DNA of 64,000 nucleotides from positions 1-64,000 of the forward strand of contig JAAELL010000476.1 of assembly GCA_024226735.1 (NCBI GenBank). Direction: 5' to 3'. Shown here one piece after another: positions 49,311 to 58,754 of this stretch. Made by a program: the position numbers and the translations under genes. How positions within the stretch are numbered: position 1 is the first letter of the stretch; the number at the start of each line of letters is the position of its first letter. Origin of the DNA: a bacterium (GTDB taxonomy: Bacteria > Planctomycetota > UBA1135 > GCA-002686595). A model generated the notes under the pieces. The model had not been told where the DNA came from and did no database searches. It worked only from the letters and a program-made list of their open reading frames with translations.

Positions 49311-50600
49311 TCAGTGGAAGAGCACGCCGAGCGCGCTCGAGGTGTTGACCCCACCGCCGCAGGGGCCGCCGAGGTCGCGGTACCAGGTCTGGAAGTACCA
49401 CGTCTCGCCGGGGTCGATGCAGGTCACTTCGGGGTCACCGAGGGGCCCCGAGCAGGAGAGCGCCACGATGCCGGGCCCGAGCGTCACCTGTCCCGCGGGC
49501 CCCGAGTTGGTCGCCGGGAGGTAGCGAACGATCTTCAGGCCGGGTCCGCCGATGCAGAGGTTGCCGTCGCCGAGCGGAAGCTGCATCTCGGCCCCCTGCG
49601 CCGCGAGGAGGAGCGCGAACACGTCGGCCGGCAAGTTGCTCGCCGTCAGCACGAGGTCGTCGATGGCCGTGCTGGTGCTCCCGGAGGCGCTGAGAGTCGC
49701 GCCGGTGCCCGTCGAGTTCGCGCAGCCCCCCTCACCGTCGCCGACGTTGTTGCCGCAGGGGCAGCCGCTCGTCCCCAGGCAGACGGGCTCGAAGCGCGGG
49801 TCGCAGTTGCAGGGGTCGAAGAACGCAGAGATGTCCGCGCAACCCTGTGCCGCGGGCAGGAACCCGCTGAGTCCGGACACGTCACCCGAAACACAGTAGT
49901 TCTCGACCTGAGCCGTCCACGTGCCCGCGTTCTGCAGGTTTCCATTCTCCAACCAGATCGCGGTGATGCTCCCCGACAGCGTGGCTGAGCTCTGGTTCTG
50001 GAAGTTCCCGTTGGGAAGGTGAAACTCGGAGTCCTCGATGTGCATCAGTGAGTCCGAGTCATTCTGGAAATTGCCGCTGGTGCTATTGCCGATTAGGGCA
50101 CAGACATTGATCAGGGTGTCCGTACCTTTCGCATTCTGGAAGTTCTCGTCCACGATCAGGCAGACATCCTCCAGATACCGGACCCCTTCCGAGTTCTGGA
50201 AGTTCTGCCCGACGTCGACCTCGCACCCCACCATGGAGAGGGTTCCGGCTGTCGTCGTGATCTGAATGCTGAAGCCGTGCTCGATCAAGACCTGGCAGCC
50301 CACGAAGCCAGCCGAGCCATGCTCTACCACGAAGTTCCCGTTCAGCATCGTGAAGCTGACGTCGGTCGCGACGAAGGAAGCCCCACCGATGAGCTTGATG
50401 TTGCTGTTCACGACGGTGACGTCGTGGGTGATGAGGATTTCATCGCCGTCCACGTCCGTCGCGGGAGCGACCCCGCCGACCCAGGTCGCCCCGCTGGTCC
50501 AGTTGCCGGCGGCGGCCGTGGTGAACGTGTCGGCGGACACGTGTCCCAGGCAGAGAGTGAACGAGCCCAGGAAGACGAGTGAGCGCAGTTTTCGTTGCAT
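49311..50600 (-). CDS. Exported repeat protein with divergent NFTD-like C-terminal domain
   Basis: The ATG at 50600 opens a signal peptide ending HVSADT; the frame upstream is open. Of 430 residues, the first part resembles a G8-type beta-helix opening (AAAGNWTSGATWVGG, EILITHDVTVVNSN). It then carries five short repeats with NFQN or NLQN (for example DVGQNFQNSEG, VDENFQNAKG, LPNGNFQNQSS). The C-terminal domain is a distant NFTD form: CANSTGTGATLSASGS, NLPADVFALLLA, GNLCIGGPGLKIVRY, PGETWYFQTWYRD, ending ALGVLFH. Probably a surface-exposed beta-helix protein. Confidence 0.82.
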   Translation of the reverse strand: MQRKLRSLVFLGSFTLCLGHVSADTFTTAAAGNWTSGATWVGGVAPATDVDGDEILITHDVTVVNSNIKLIGGASFVATDVSFTMLNGNFVVEHGSAGFVGCQVLIEHGFSIQITTTAGTLSMVGCEVDVGQNFQNSEGVRYLEDVCLIVDENFQNAKGTDTLINVCALIGNSTSGNFQNDSDSLMHIEDSEFHLPNGNFQNQSSATLSGSITAIWLENGNLQNAGTWTAQVENYCVSGDVSGLSGFLPAAQGCADISAFFDPCNCDPRFEPVCLGTSGCPCGNNVGDGEGGCANSTGTGATLSASGSTSTAIDDLVLTASNLPADVFALLLAAQGAEMQLPLGDGNLCIGGPGLKIVRYLPATNSGPAGQVTLGPGIVALSCSGPLGDPEVTCIDPGETWYFQTWYRDLGGPCGGGVNTSSALGVLFH

Positions 50601-50853
50601 GATGAATTGCCTTGTTGTGTCGAGCGTTGGGGAGTGGGCCCGCACCGGTGTGGATACGTGCAAACCTGGAGGCGATCCTGTGGCGCAGGCGCGGAGGCTC
50701 GGGCATGTGTGCCTCTCCGGAGAACCTCCCACGGATCGCGCAATCCACACCCTAGCCCATCTCGCGTTGGTAGCTACAGAAAGACCGTGCGAATATTGAC
50801 ACGGCCGGGAGGAGCCCCCCCTGCCGGGTCACCGCCGACTCGGATGTCCCCGA

Positions 50854-51194
50854 GTGGCGGTCACGCGGTCCATCAGGATGCGGTCGGGCGCGGGCCTGCG
50901 CGTCTCGCTGAGCGACGAGGACGGCAAGCCGTTGTCCGGCCAGTACGAGTTCTACGACGACTCGGAGAGCCGGGTACGTCTCGTGCTGCTCGTGAGCGAC
51001 CGGTGGAAACCGGGCAGCGACGCGTGGGCAACCACCTCGAGGATCCACCCCTACGGGACCCACGAGTCGAGTGGACCGATCCCCCTGGACGCTACCGGCT
51101 CGTGCTCATCTCGCCGGGCTATGCGAACCGAGGCGTGCCGGTCGAGCTTCGCGCGGGAGAGTACGAAGACGTCGACGTAACCCTGTTCAAGTAG
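50854..51194 (+). pseudogene. Carboxypeptidase-regulatory-like fragment with a frameshift near 51085
   Basis: The first frame reads AGLRVSLSDEDGKPLSGQYE and ESRVRLVLLVSDRWKPGSDA. From about 51085 another frame continues PPGRYRLVLISPGYANRGVP and VELRAGEYEDVDVTLF with a stop at 51194. Joined, these make the beta-sandwich of a carboxypeptidase-regulatory-like domain. The N-terminal portion of the host protein is not seen. The fragment at 42639 has a similar ending. Confidence 0.6.
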
Positions 51195-51503
51195 ACCTGC
51201 GTCGGCAGAGCTGACGGGCACTCTTGTGATAGGCCTCCCCCCACGACCCTGCCACGCCCGGTCGTTGGGTGAGCTCTCTCGTTTCGCCTATCCGCGTTGC
51301 ATCGTCGCCGCCGTCGCTGACGAGCAGCTCCCCCTCGTCAGCGTCGGCACCGACGGGAGCGTGCGCGCGAACTCGGGCGCGGGCCGGACCTACGTCCCAC
51401 TCGACGAGCGCATGGAGGTGATCGCCGCGCTCGGCGTGTCCTGCCGGGAAAGGAGTGTTGACCCGCGCGGTTCGCAAGCGATGATGCGCGGCGGGGGTAG
51501 GAC
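51195..51503 (+). other. Gap without a supported gene
   Basis: About 300 bases between a fragment and the next gene. A 99-residue frame from 51226 has some sensible phrasing (VAAVADEQLPLVSVGTDGSV), but its ends are not gene-like. I could not support a call. Confidence 0.4.
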
Positions 51504-52136
51504 ATGGCGCGTGACTTTTTCGTGACGACCGGAATCGTGGTGACCGCGAGCATCCTGTCGAGCCTCGTGACGGCGACGATGCTCGCGCCGAGCGAAGGGT
51601 CCGAGACGGTGGAGCCGAGGGTCGTGGTGCCCGCGGACGGGGAGCTCGCCGCGCTGCTCGCCCGGGTCGAGCGCGCGCTCGCGGGTGAGGCGCTCGTCCG
51701 CGTGCCGGCGCGGCCGGCGCGCCTGGAGGTCGAGCAGCACGCCCCGAGCGATGACGAGGTCGAGGTCGAGATCAGCGCCGACGCCGCGCGCGTCGAGCGG
51801 CTCCTCCAGCGCATCCTGAGCAGGCTCGACCGGCGCGGCGTCGTGGTCGCCGGCTCCATGCCCGAGGGGCTGGCCCTGAATACGCCGATCATCGTCGCGG
51901 CCGTCTCGGAAATGATCGCGCTCGACGCGACCGGCGCGCGAGACGCGGTGCGCGACGCGCTGCAGCTCATGACCGCCGGAGAGGCGATCGAGCGCTTCGG
52001 CGCGCCGACACGAGCGGAGGCGGCCAACTCCGACGCCTACGACATGTACTGGTCGTTCGACGAACCGCACGACGGCGCGCTCATGCTCTTCTTCTCCAAC
52101 GGATACGTACTCCACGCCGACGTCGACCAGAACTGA
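51504..52136 (+). CDS. Membrane-anchored hypothetical protein
   Basis: An excellent GGGGGTAGGAC precedes the ATG. The 210-residue product has one membrane helix at residues 6-27 (FVTTGIVVTASILSSLVTA), then an acidic helical part (ARVERLLQRILSRLDRRG) and a compact end with FGAPTRAEAANSDAYDMYWS and LMLFFSNGYVLHADVD. That end recalls small SmpA/BamE-like beta folds, which track changes in envelope protein complexes, but the match is loose. Function unknown. Confidence 0.68.
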   Translation: MARDFFVTTGIVVTASILSSLVTATMLAPSEGSETVEPRVVVPADGELAALLARVERALAGEALVRVPARPARLEVEQHAPSDDEVEVEISADAARVERLLQRILSRLDRRGVVVAGSMPEGLALNTPIIVAAVSEMIALDATGARDAVRDALQLMTAGEAIERFGAPTRAEAANSDAYDMYWSFDEPHDGALMLFFSNGYVLHADVDQN

Positions 52137-52317
52137 CCTTGGCCGAAGGCTCGGTGTTCGGATACGTGTTCGGGAATGCACGCCAGAGCGGGAGCGAGCC
52201 TCGCGGTTCCAGGCGGTAGCGCATGCGGCGATACGCCCCCACCACCACGACGGCCTCTGGCCCCGCTGTGCGCAAAGCCCGTGTGGCGTGTCCGGTGGAG
52301 AGGGGCGATCCGAGGGG

Positions 52318-53514
52318 CTACGGACGCCGCTCGGGCACACCGCCGCGCACCGCGCGAGCGTAGTTGAGTATTCGGATCTGATCGCCTTGGGGTCCCAGCC
52401 CGTCGGGCCAATCTGCGGGATCGCCCACCTTGGGATCGCTGCGTACGGCTCCGGCGCCGTGTGCGTTCATCTCCTCGCCCGCCCACTTGCGAGCGGAGAG
52501 AGCACGGCCGAAGCAGACGTAGTAGGCCCCCGCGCGGTGCTCGAGGTGCGTGGTGCTGCTCCAGAACCAGGACTCCGCCTCCGTCACCCCGAAGATCGGA
52601 TCGATGGCGGCACCGCGGGCGGAGGGAGAGCGCGCGTCGGGCGCGCGCGTGTAGTCCACGATGCTCTGCAGCTCCTTGACATCGGGCAGCCGCCAGTCGT
52701 CGAAACCGGCCAGCTCCAGGTCCTCCGCGTGCCGCAGAGCCTGCTCCCAGTTCAAGCCCTCTCCGCTGTCCGCCTTGGCCCACTGCAGGCCGGTGGCGCG
52801 ATCGGTGACCGTCCCGTCCCCGTTGTCCACGAAGTCGTTCACGCCGTAGGGCGCGCCGCGCACACAGCGCGCGTACTTCTTGACGTGGGGCGCACGGCTG
52901 CCGCGACGAGCGCGCCCGCGCTGGAGGGGGTAGCTCTTGATGCGCCCGTCCGCGAAGTTGAACCCGAAAGCGCTCCTCTCGTCGCGCATGGTGGTGCCGA
53001 CGTAGAGGTCGGCGGACCAGTACTGTGCGTCCATGTCACGCACGCCCGCGCCCGGGGTGGGATACTCGAAGTCGAAGAAGCGAGTATCGACGTAGGGCGT
53101 GCGCGTGCGCATGTTGCCGCGCAGGTCGGCGATCGAGAACAGCTCCTTGATCGTCGGTAGGCGCCAATCGGAGTGCCCACCGAGCTCCAAGGTGTCGGCG
53201 TACGCAGCAGCGTCCGCCCAGCTGCGCGTGAGGGAGTCCGGGGTCTTCTGCCAGACCAGGCCAGTGTTGAGGTCGACGATCGTGCCGTCGGCGGCGTCCC
53301 GATAGGCGGGCGCGTTGCCGAGGTACTGGGCGTCCTGACCGAAGAAGCGCTCCCCCAGCGCGGGAGCCTCGATCCGGCGGCGCGTGCCGTGACAGGTGTC
53401 CTGGCCCGTGTCGACGATGGTGTAGGAGAGCTCCTGCGGTGCCGAGCCGGTCGGACCGGCGAGGCACAGCACCTGCAGGACGAAGAGCAACGGCGGCGCG
53501 GGCCACGGCCCCAC
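52318..53514 (-). CDS. Exported protein with two DUF1566 (Lcl C-terminal) domains
   Basis: I take the GTG at 53514, which opens a signal peptide ending GPTGSA and lies just after a strong hairpin; the frame is open to 53634. The 398 residues hold two DUF1566 units. The first has IVDLNTGLVWQKTPD, GHSDWRLPTIKELFSIADL and AQYWSADLYVGTTM. The second has VDNGDGTVTDRATGLQWAKA, FDDWRLPDVKELQSIVDYTR and WFWSSTTHLEHRAG. This family occurs in exported proteins and lectin-like adhesins. It lacks an NFTD domain but has a close paralog with one directly upstream at 53653. Confidence 0.85.
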   Translation of the reverse strand: MGPWPAPPLLFVLQVLCLAGPTGSAPQELSYTIVDTGQDTCHGTRRRIEAPALGERFFGQDAQYLGNAPAYRDAADGTIVDLNTGLVWQKTPDSLTRSWADAAAYADTLELGGHSDWRLPTIKELFSIADLRGNMRTRTPYVDTRFFDFEYPTPGAGVRDMDAQYWSADLYVGTTMRDERSAFGFNFADGRIKSYPLQRGRARRGSRAPHVKKYARCVRGAPYGVNDFVDNGDGTVTDRATGLQWAKADSGEGLNWEQALRHAEDLELAGFDDWRLPDVKELQSIVDYTRAPDARSPSARGAAIDPIFGVTEAESWFWSSTTHLEHRAGAYYVCFGRALSARKWAGEEMNAHGAGAVRSDPKVGDPADWPDGLGPQGDQIRILNYARAVRGGVPERRP

Positions 53515-53530
53515 TCGTCCGCGCCATGCT

Positions 53531-53565
53531 GCCGGCCTCCCCGACCCTCGGTCGGGGAGGCCGGC
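53531..53565 (-). terminator. Perfect 16-base-pair hairpin between the two DUF1566 genes
   Basis: GCCGGCCTCCCCGACC pairs perfectly with its complement across a three-base loop. It lies about 90 bases after the stop of the upstream gene and just before the GTG start of the next one. No T-run follows, so it may be a Rho-dependent or stabilising stem, or an attenuator. Confidence 0.55.
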
Positions 53566-53652
53566 GAACGGCTCGGCGAAAGTGGCAGCAGCGGCGTGGA
53601 GCTGCGGCTCACGCGTCATGTGGGGAGTGGTCATCGCCGAAGCCTCGCTGAA

Positions 53653-55272
53653 TCACTGACAGACGGAGAAGGTGAGGGCGTCGCTCATTCCGATCCCGAA
53701 CGCATCCGACGGATCGCGGAACCAGGCCTGAATCCAGGCCTGGTTGCCCTGGCCAATGGCGGCACAGACGCCCGTGGCGTTCAGGTCCAAGAAGAGAGTA
53801 CCGCCACAGGTACCTCCTCCCGCGGATCCCGAGTGCTGGACCGGCATGCGCACCAGGGGAAACTGCAGACACATGAGCCCCCCATTGAACGGCAAGGCCG
53901 CCGGCCCGCCGGTACCGAAGAACAACAGGCCGTACTGATTCGGCTCGACATCGACGACCGTGACCGTGAATCCGGACGCGGCCGTGGAGCTCGGAATCCC
54001 CGAGGCACTGATCGTCGGCACGCACCCCGAGGAGGTCACCTTGGGCACGCAGTAGCTGATCGCTTGACCCGAGCACTCCCCCGCGTCCCGCACCAGGCGC
54101 ACGGAGTTGAAGATGCGAATCACGTCCCCCTGCGGTCCGTGGCCAAACGGGTAGCTACTCGGGTTCCCCTGCTTGGGGTCGCTGCGCTGAGCGCCCGCGC
54201 CGTGCACGTTGAGCAGGTTGAAGTTGCCCGAGTTCGGAGGTTGCTCCATCCAGCCGGTGCTCAGACCGAAGCAGACGTAGACGGCCCAGCTCAAGGTGCC
54301 GAGCGGGGGATCGAGGTGCGTCGTGCTGCTCCAGCACCAGGACTCCGGGTCGTTGATGTCGAACACCGGATCGAGCGCCGGGCCGACCCGGGCCGGATCG
54401 GTGGCGTCCGGTGCGCGCGTGTAGTCGACGATGCTCTGCAGCTCCTTCGCGTTCGGAACACGCCAGTCCGTAGCCCCGGCCAGCGTCGAGTTCGCGGCGG
54501 AAGCCAGCGCGCCTTCCCAGCTCACGGAGCTCGCACTGTCGGACTTGGCCCACATCAGGCCCGTGGCGTGGTCTGTGACCGTGCCGTCGCCGTTGTCGAC
54601 GAAGTCGTTGATCCCGTAGACCGTGGTACCGCGCACGCAGCGAACGTAGCGGGCGAACGTCTCTCCACCCGGCAGGGGCGCGGTCGGGTAGCCCTTGATC
54701 CTCCCGTCAGCGAAGTTGACGCCGAATGCCGTGGGGTCGCCGTTCATCGTGGTGCCGACGTAGGCCGTGCTCGACCAGAACTGCACGTCGACGAGACGGT
54801 CCCCAAAGCTCGGGTCCGGGTACTGGAAGTCGAAGAAGGTCGTGTCGATGTAGGGCACGGGCGGGATGGCCGTGCTCGTGCCGCGAAAGTCCATCAGGGA
54901 GTAGAGCTCCTTGACCGTCGGCATGCGCCAGTCATCGTGCCCGGCGAGCACCAGGGAGTCGGCGTAGGCACCCGCCTCGGTCCAGGTGCGCTTGGTGCCG
55001 AAGTCGGGTGACTTCTGCCACACCAGGCCAGTGTTCATGTCGCTGATCGTGCCGTCGCCGTTGTCGAGGTAGGACGGTTGGGTGCCCTGGACCTGAGCAT
55101 CCTGGCCGTGGAAGGCCTGGCCCGAGGCGGGCGGAGCGATCTCGTCCTGGTCGTCGTAGCAGAGGTCCTGGCCCGTGTCGACGACGACGTAACCGTCTTG
55201 CGGACTGGCCGCGGCCGCGCTTGCGGAAGCGGCCAGGCAACAGGCGCCCAGCAGGAGGTTCGAACTTGTCAT
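53653..55272 (-). CDS. Exported protein with two DUF1566 domains and an NFTD-like C-terminal domain
   Basis: The ATG at 55272 follows AAGGTGA and opens a signal peptide ending AAAASP. Residues 25-400 contain two DUF1566 units with nearly the same phrases as the neighbour at 52318 (ISDMNTGLVWQKSPDF, DDWRMPTVKELYSLMDF, VTDHATGLMWAKS, ATDWRVPNAKELQSIVDYTR). The last 140 residues are a divergent NFTD form: SYCVPKVTSSGCVPTISASG, EPNQYGLLFFGTGG, LMCLQFPLVRM, AWIQAWFRDPSDAFG and MSDALTFSVCQ. The two genes look like a duplication in which only one copy kept this domain. Confidence 0.85.
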   Translation of the reverse strand: MTSSNLLLGACCLAASASAAAASPQDGYVVVDTGQDLCYDDQDEIAPPASGQAFHGQDAQVQGTQPSYLDNGDGTISDMNTGLVWQKSPDFGTKRTWTEAGAYADSLVLAGHDDWRMPTVKELYSLMDFRGTSTAIPPVPYIDTTFFDFQYPDPSFGDRLVDVQFWSSTAYVGTTMNGDPTAFGVNFADGRIKGYPTAPLPGGETFARYVRCVRGTTVYGINDFVDNGDGTVTDHATGLMWAKSDSASSVSWEGALASAANSTLAGATDWRVPNAKELQSIVDYTRAPDATDPARVGPALDPVFDINDPESWCWSSTTHLDPPLGTLSWAVYVCFGLSTGWMEQPPNSGNFNLLNVHGAGAQRSDPKQGNPSSYPFGHGPQGDVIRIFNSVRLVRDAGECSGQAISYCVPKVTSSGCVPTISASGIPSSTAASGFTVTVVDVEPNQYGLLFFGTGGPAALPFNGGLMCLQFPLVRMPVQHSGSAGGGTCGGTLFLDLNATGVCAAIGQGNQAWIQAWFRDPSDAFGIGMSDALTFSVCQ

Positions 55273-55605
55273 GGTCACTTGAATCACCTTGGATGTCTCG
55301 GGGTTATTGTCGGTGGCCGAGCGGGATCAACGGCACGCGATGTCGGACCCGCGCGCCACACCCGTCGACGTTGCAGTGAGCCGAATCGCGTGTGAGAGGA
55401 AGATGAGATCGGCCGGGTGATCTCGAAAAAAACCGTGCCCCTCCGATGGTCTCGCCGCGGGCGGGCGGGCGATCGCGGGCGAGGACGCGTCCCGAATCGG
55501 GCTCCTCCGGCGGCGCGAGCCGGATAGACTCGGCGAGCGCACCGCGGCTCTCACGGCCGGCAGTCCTCCCGGATGAGACTGCCGGAGCGAGCGCGCACCC
55601 AGAAC
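55273..55605. other. Intergenic region between divergent DUF1566 and two-component genes
   Basis: About 330 bases. It contains promoters for both sides by position, but I see no clear boxes or operator. An A-run (TCTCGAAAAAAACC) lies near 55430. No gene is supported. Confidence 0.45.
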
Positions 55606-56283
55606 ATGCGTGTGCTGATCATCGAAGACTACGAGACCCTGCGGCTCGCCCTGGTGAAGGGCTTGCGCGAGAACGGCTACGCGGTGGACGAGGCCGCCGA
55701 TGGCATCAGCGGGTTGCACGCGGCCTCGAGCGAGGACTACGACCTGGTCGTCCTGGACCTCATGCTGCCCGGAATGGACGGCTTCAGCTTGCTCACGGAG
55801 CTGCGCGCGCAAGGCAAGAACTCCCACGTGCTGATCCTCACCGCCCGTGATCGCCTGGACGATCGCGTGCGCGGGCTCGATCTGGGCGCGGACGACTATC
55901 TGGTCAAACCCTTCGACATGGAGGAGTTCCTGGCACGAGTGCGGGCGCTGGTGCGCCGTTCCTACGCGCGCAAGTCGCCGCTCCTGCGCGTCGGACACCT
56001 GGAGATCGAGATGGGCGAGCATGCCGTGTGCGTGGACGGCGAGCCGGTCGAGCTGACCGCGAAGGAGTACGCGCTCCTCGAGTACCTGGCCCTGCGCAGT
56101 GGCCAGGTCGTGTCCCGCACGGAGATCTGGGAGCACGTCTACGACGTCCACTTCGACGCCAACAGCAACGTGGTCGATGTCTACGTTGGCTACTTGCGCA
56201 AGAAGCTGGAGCGCCCCGGCCGGCCGAGGCTGATCCACACGCGCCGCGGCGAGGGTTACATGCTGGCAGTGAACGAGACGTGA
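55606..56283 (+). CDS. OmpR/PhoB-type response regulator
   Basis: The likely start is the ATG at 55606, since the sequence from MRVLIIEDYE fits the family start; the frame is open from 55573. The receiver has the acidic pair IIEDYE, the phosphorylation site VVLDLMLPGMDG (D51), T/LTARD and the lysine in LVKPFDMEEF. The C-terminal winged helix shows ELTAKEYALLEYLAL, VSRTEIWEHVYD, NVVDVYVGYLRKKL and RRGEGYML. It binds DNA after phosphorylation by the overlapping sensor kinase. Its target genes are unknown. Confidence 0.95.
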   Translation: MRVLIIEDYETLRLALVKGLRENGYAVDEAADGISGLHAASSEDYDLVVLDLMLPGMDGFSLLTELRAQGKNSHVLILTARDRLDDRVRGLDLGADDYLVKPFDMEEFLARVRALVRRSYARKSPLLRVGHLEIEMGEHAVCVDGEPVELTAKEYALLEYLALRSGQVVSRTEIWEHVYDVHFDANSNVVDVYVGYLRKKLERPGRPRLIHTRRGEGYMLAVNET

Positions 56284-57797
56284 GAGCGCCCAGTTCACTG
56301 CGCACGCGACTGATGCTCGGGCTCGTGCTCGGCACCACCTCGCTCTTGGCGCTCAACGGGTACGTGATCTACGCGGGCTCGAAGCGGCGCCTGTACAGCG
56401 AGTTCGACGGGTTTCTCGTCGAGGTGCTCAAGTCCAACCTGCCGGCCATCACGCGCTCGGTGCGGCCGCGCGCGGGGCCGCCGCGCTCGCTCCTGGCCTT
56501 CCCCGAGCTGGTGGAGCGTCCGGAGTTCGTCCTGCAGATCTGGGGCCAGGGTGGCGGGACCGTGGTCAAGTCCGAACACCTGGGCGAGCGCTCCCTGCCT
56601 CGCCTGGCGCGCGACTTCGAGGCCATCTCCTACGACGACATCGAGTCCGCGGCGCTGCACTTCGAGGCCCTGCGCATGCCGGACGGCGCGCAAGGGCGGT
56701 GCGTGGCTCTGCACTTCGCCCCGCCCCCGCCGGGTGCGGGCGGGGCGCCGCCCGGCCAGCGCGACCCCATGCGCCGGCGCGGACGACCGAACGACCGACC
56801 CGAGGGGCAGGACGTGGACCAGGTGGGGTACGAGCTCGTACTGGCGCGTGACACGGCGCGGCTCCGGGCGACCCTGGCTGCCCTCGGCTCGCTGCTCGTC
56901 ATCGCCTGGGCTACCTCGAGCGCCGGCTGCGCCGCGATCCTGACCTGGATCGTGGGCCGTGGCCTGCGTCCGCTGGGACACCTGCGAGACCGCATACAGG
57001 CCTTGGACGCCGACGAGCTGGGCGAGCGCGTCGACCTGCCGCACGCGCCTGCCGAGCTGCGACCAGTCGTCGAGCAGCTGAACGGGCTGCTCGCGCGCCT
57101 GCACGGCGCCTTCGATCGAGAGCGCTCTTTCACCTCCGACGTGGCGCACGAGCTGCGCACACCGCTCTCGGGTCTGCGCACCACCCTCGAGGTCTTCCTC
57201 GCGCGGGAACGCGACGCGGCGCAGGCGCGGGAAGCCGCGGAGCGCTGCCTCGGCACCACCGTCGAGATGCAGGCGCTGGTCGAGATCCTCCTCGAGATGG
57301 CGGCGGCCGAGGGCAGCACGGCCGACAGCGAGCACTCCGCCATCGATCTGGACGCGCTCCTGTGCCGGACCTGGGAGGCCCTCGACGGCGAGGGCCGGGG
57401 CGAGCGCGACCTCGCGCGCGAGATCGAGCGCAACCTAGACCTGACGACCGACCCGACACTCCTCGGCAGGATCCTCTCGAACCTGCTCGAGAACGCCTCG
57501 ATCTACGGCGATGAGGGCCAGCCCGTCGAGGTCGCCGCGCGCCAGCGGGATGGGTGCGTGGTCGTCAGCGTGACCAACGCGGCCACAGCAGCGCCCGCGG
57601 ACGTGGCCGAGCACGCGTTCGAGGCCTTCTGGCGAGCCGACGCGGCGCGCACCGCGACCGGACGCCACGCGGGTCTGGGGCTCCCGCTCTGCCGACGCAT
57701 CGCGCGACGCCTCGGCGCGACGCTCGAGGCCAGCCATGTCGATGGGCGCTTCACGGCGACGCTGTCGCTACCGGCCCGCGGCCACGACGGAGCCTGA
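56280..57797 (+). CDS. Two-component sensor histidine kinase partnered with the OmpR regulator
   Basis: The GTG at 56280 overlaps the regulator stop (GTGA), so the pair is translationally coupled. The 505 residues have membrane helices at about 10-32 and 200-230, with a periplasmic part holding a proline/glycine-rich stretch (FAPPPPGAGGAPPGQ). HAMP (PLGHLRDRIQALDADELGER) leads into HisKA with DVAHELRTPLSG, then HATPase motifs NLLENASIYGD and GLGLPLCRRIARRL. The G1 box is degraded (VSVTNAATAAPAD), as seen in CusS/QseC relatives. The stimulus is unknown. Confidence 0.93.
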   Translation: MRAPSSLRTRLMLGLVLGTTSLLALNGYVIYAGSKRRLYSEFDGFLVEVLKSNLPAITRSVRPRAGPPRSLLAFPELVERPEFVLQIWGQGGGTVVKSEHLGERSLPRLARDFEAISYDDIESAALHFEALRMPDGAQGRCVALHFAPPPPGAGGAPPGQRDPMRRRGRPNDRPEGQDVDQVGYELVLARDTARLRATLAALGSLLVIAWATSSAGCAAILTWIVGRGLRPLGHLRDRIQALDADELGERVDLPHAPAELRPVVEQLNGLLARLHGAFDRERSFTSDVAHELRTPLSGLRTTLEVFLARERDAAQAREAAERCLGTTVEMQALVEILLEMAAAEGSTADSEHSAIDLDALLCRTWEALDGEGRGERDLAREIERNLDLTTDPTLLGRILSNLLENASIYGDEGQPVEVAARQRDGCVVVSVTNAATAAPADVAEHAFEAFWRADAARTATGRHAGLGLPLCRRIARRLGATLEASHVDGRFTATLSLPARGHDGA

Positions 57798-57879
57798 GAC
57801 CGTGCCCGCCATCGTTGGAAGGTGATCGCCAGCGCGAACACGCCGCGCAGGAAGGAGCGGCGGACGGCGCTCCACTCCC

Positions 57880-58340
57880 GTGGGTGCACGAGCCCGGCCG
57901 AACCAGAACTCGTTCCGCCAGCCTCGCTTGCGGGCGCATGAGATTGGGCCCCATGGCCCAGATCTACCGGCGGAGGTGCTCGACTACATCATCGAAGGGA
58001 ACCGTGTCCCGAAGGAGCACTTCAAGGGGCGTGCGCTCCGGTTGAACGACGACCAGCACCGCCGGCTGGCACGACGGGTGCATCTGGCCGGAATCACGCG
58101 GCACCCGAACGATCTGTCCCGCAGTTCTTGAAGGGCCGGCGGTTCCTGACCTGCGACGGTGACGCCACCAACACCAGGCCCCGAACGCCTGAAGTCGATC
58201 AAGGACGAGTGCTTGGATCGCATGATCCTGTTCGGCGAGGAGCACCTCGAGCGAGTGAACGGCGCGCGAGCGCAATCACCATGGGCGGGCTGCTCGAGTT
58301 CCACCACCGCGCAGCCCGAGGCCGTTGGCGCCGCGGCGAT
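57880..58340 (+). pseudogene. Decayed integrase-type transposase
   Basis: Separate frames give pieces in transposase order: ALRLNDDQHRRLARRV (N-terminal helix-turn-helix style), then PERLKSIKDECLDRMILFGE (the familiar end of the DDE domain), then MGGLLEFHHRAA (the usual C-terminal end). The DDE motif itself is missing. Frame changes and internal loss show a dead element. It follows the two-component genes closely. Confidence 0.75.
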
Positions 58341-58754
58341 CCCCGAGGCCGTGGGGCAGCTGCGCCACTTGTCCATGCCGGCCCGAGCTGCGGCCGGAGA
58401 ATCGCACCTTCAATCGTCGCAAGCTCTCGGTCGAGCCGGAGTTGGACGTCGGCCGGGCTTGCGCACCACACGCGCAGCTCCGTGCAGCTTGCTAACTTCG
58501 CCTCCCCCCGCGACTGCCCGCGAGACCGCGCGTGCGAGCGCGAGAGGTGGTGACCCACGAGGTTCCGAGTTGGAACGGGGCATTGGAACCACGGCAACAC
58601 GCGGACGCAGGGCCCTCGCACCTGGCCGGGAGACCTTCCCCCGGAATCGGTGCGAGGCTCTGCACTTGACGGGGAACGCCCCTTGCATACCTAGGCTTTC
58701 GATGTATAAGCTAGAGCCAGGCAAACGCTCTCCCCGGACGACGACCGCCCCGCC
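58341..58754. other. Gap between transposase remnant and PadR gene
   Basis: About 410 bases with only shadow frames. TATAAGCTAGAGCC near 58705 and TTGCAT at 58682 could form a -10/-35 pair (TTGCAT, about 18 bases, TATAAG) for the PadR gene at 58755. That is plausible but unproven. Otherwise nothing supported. Confidence 0.4.

Noticed and set aside
51226-51525. A 99-codon plus-strand frame
   Set aside because: It lacks a good start, family match or sensible end, and overlaps the well-supported start at 51504.
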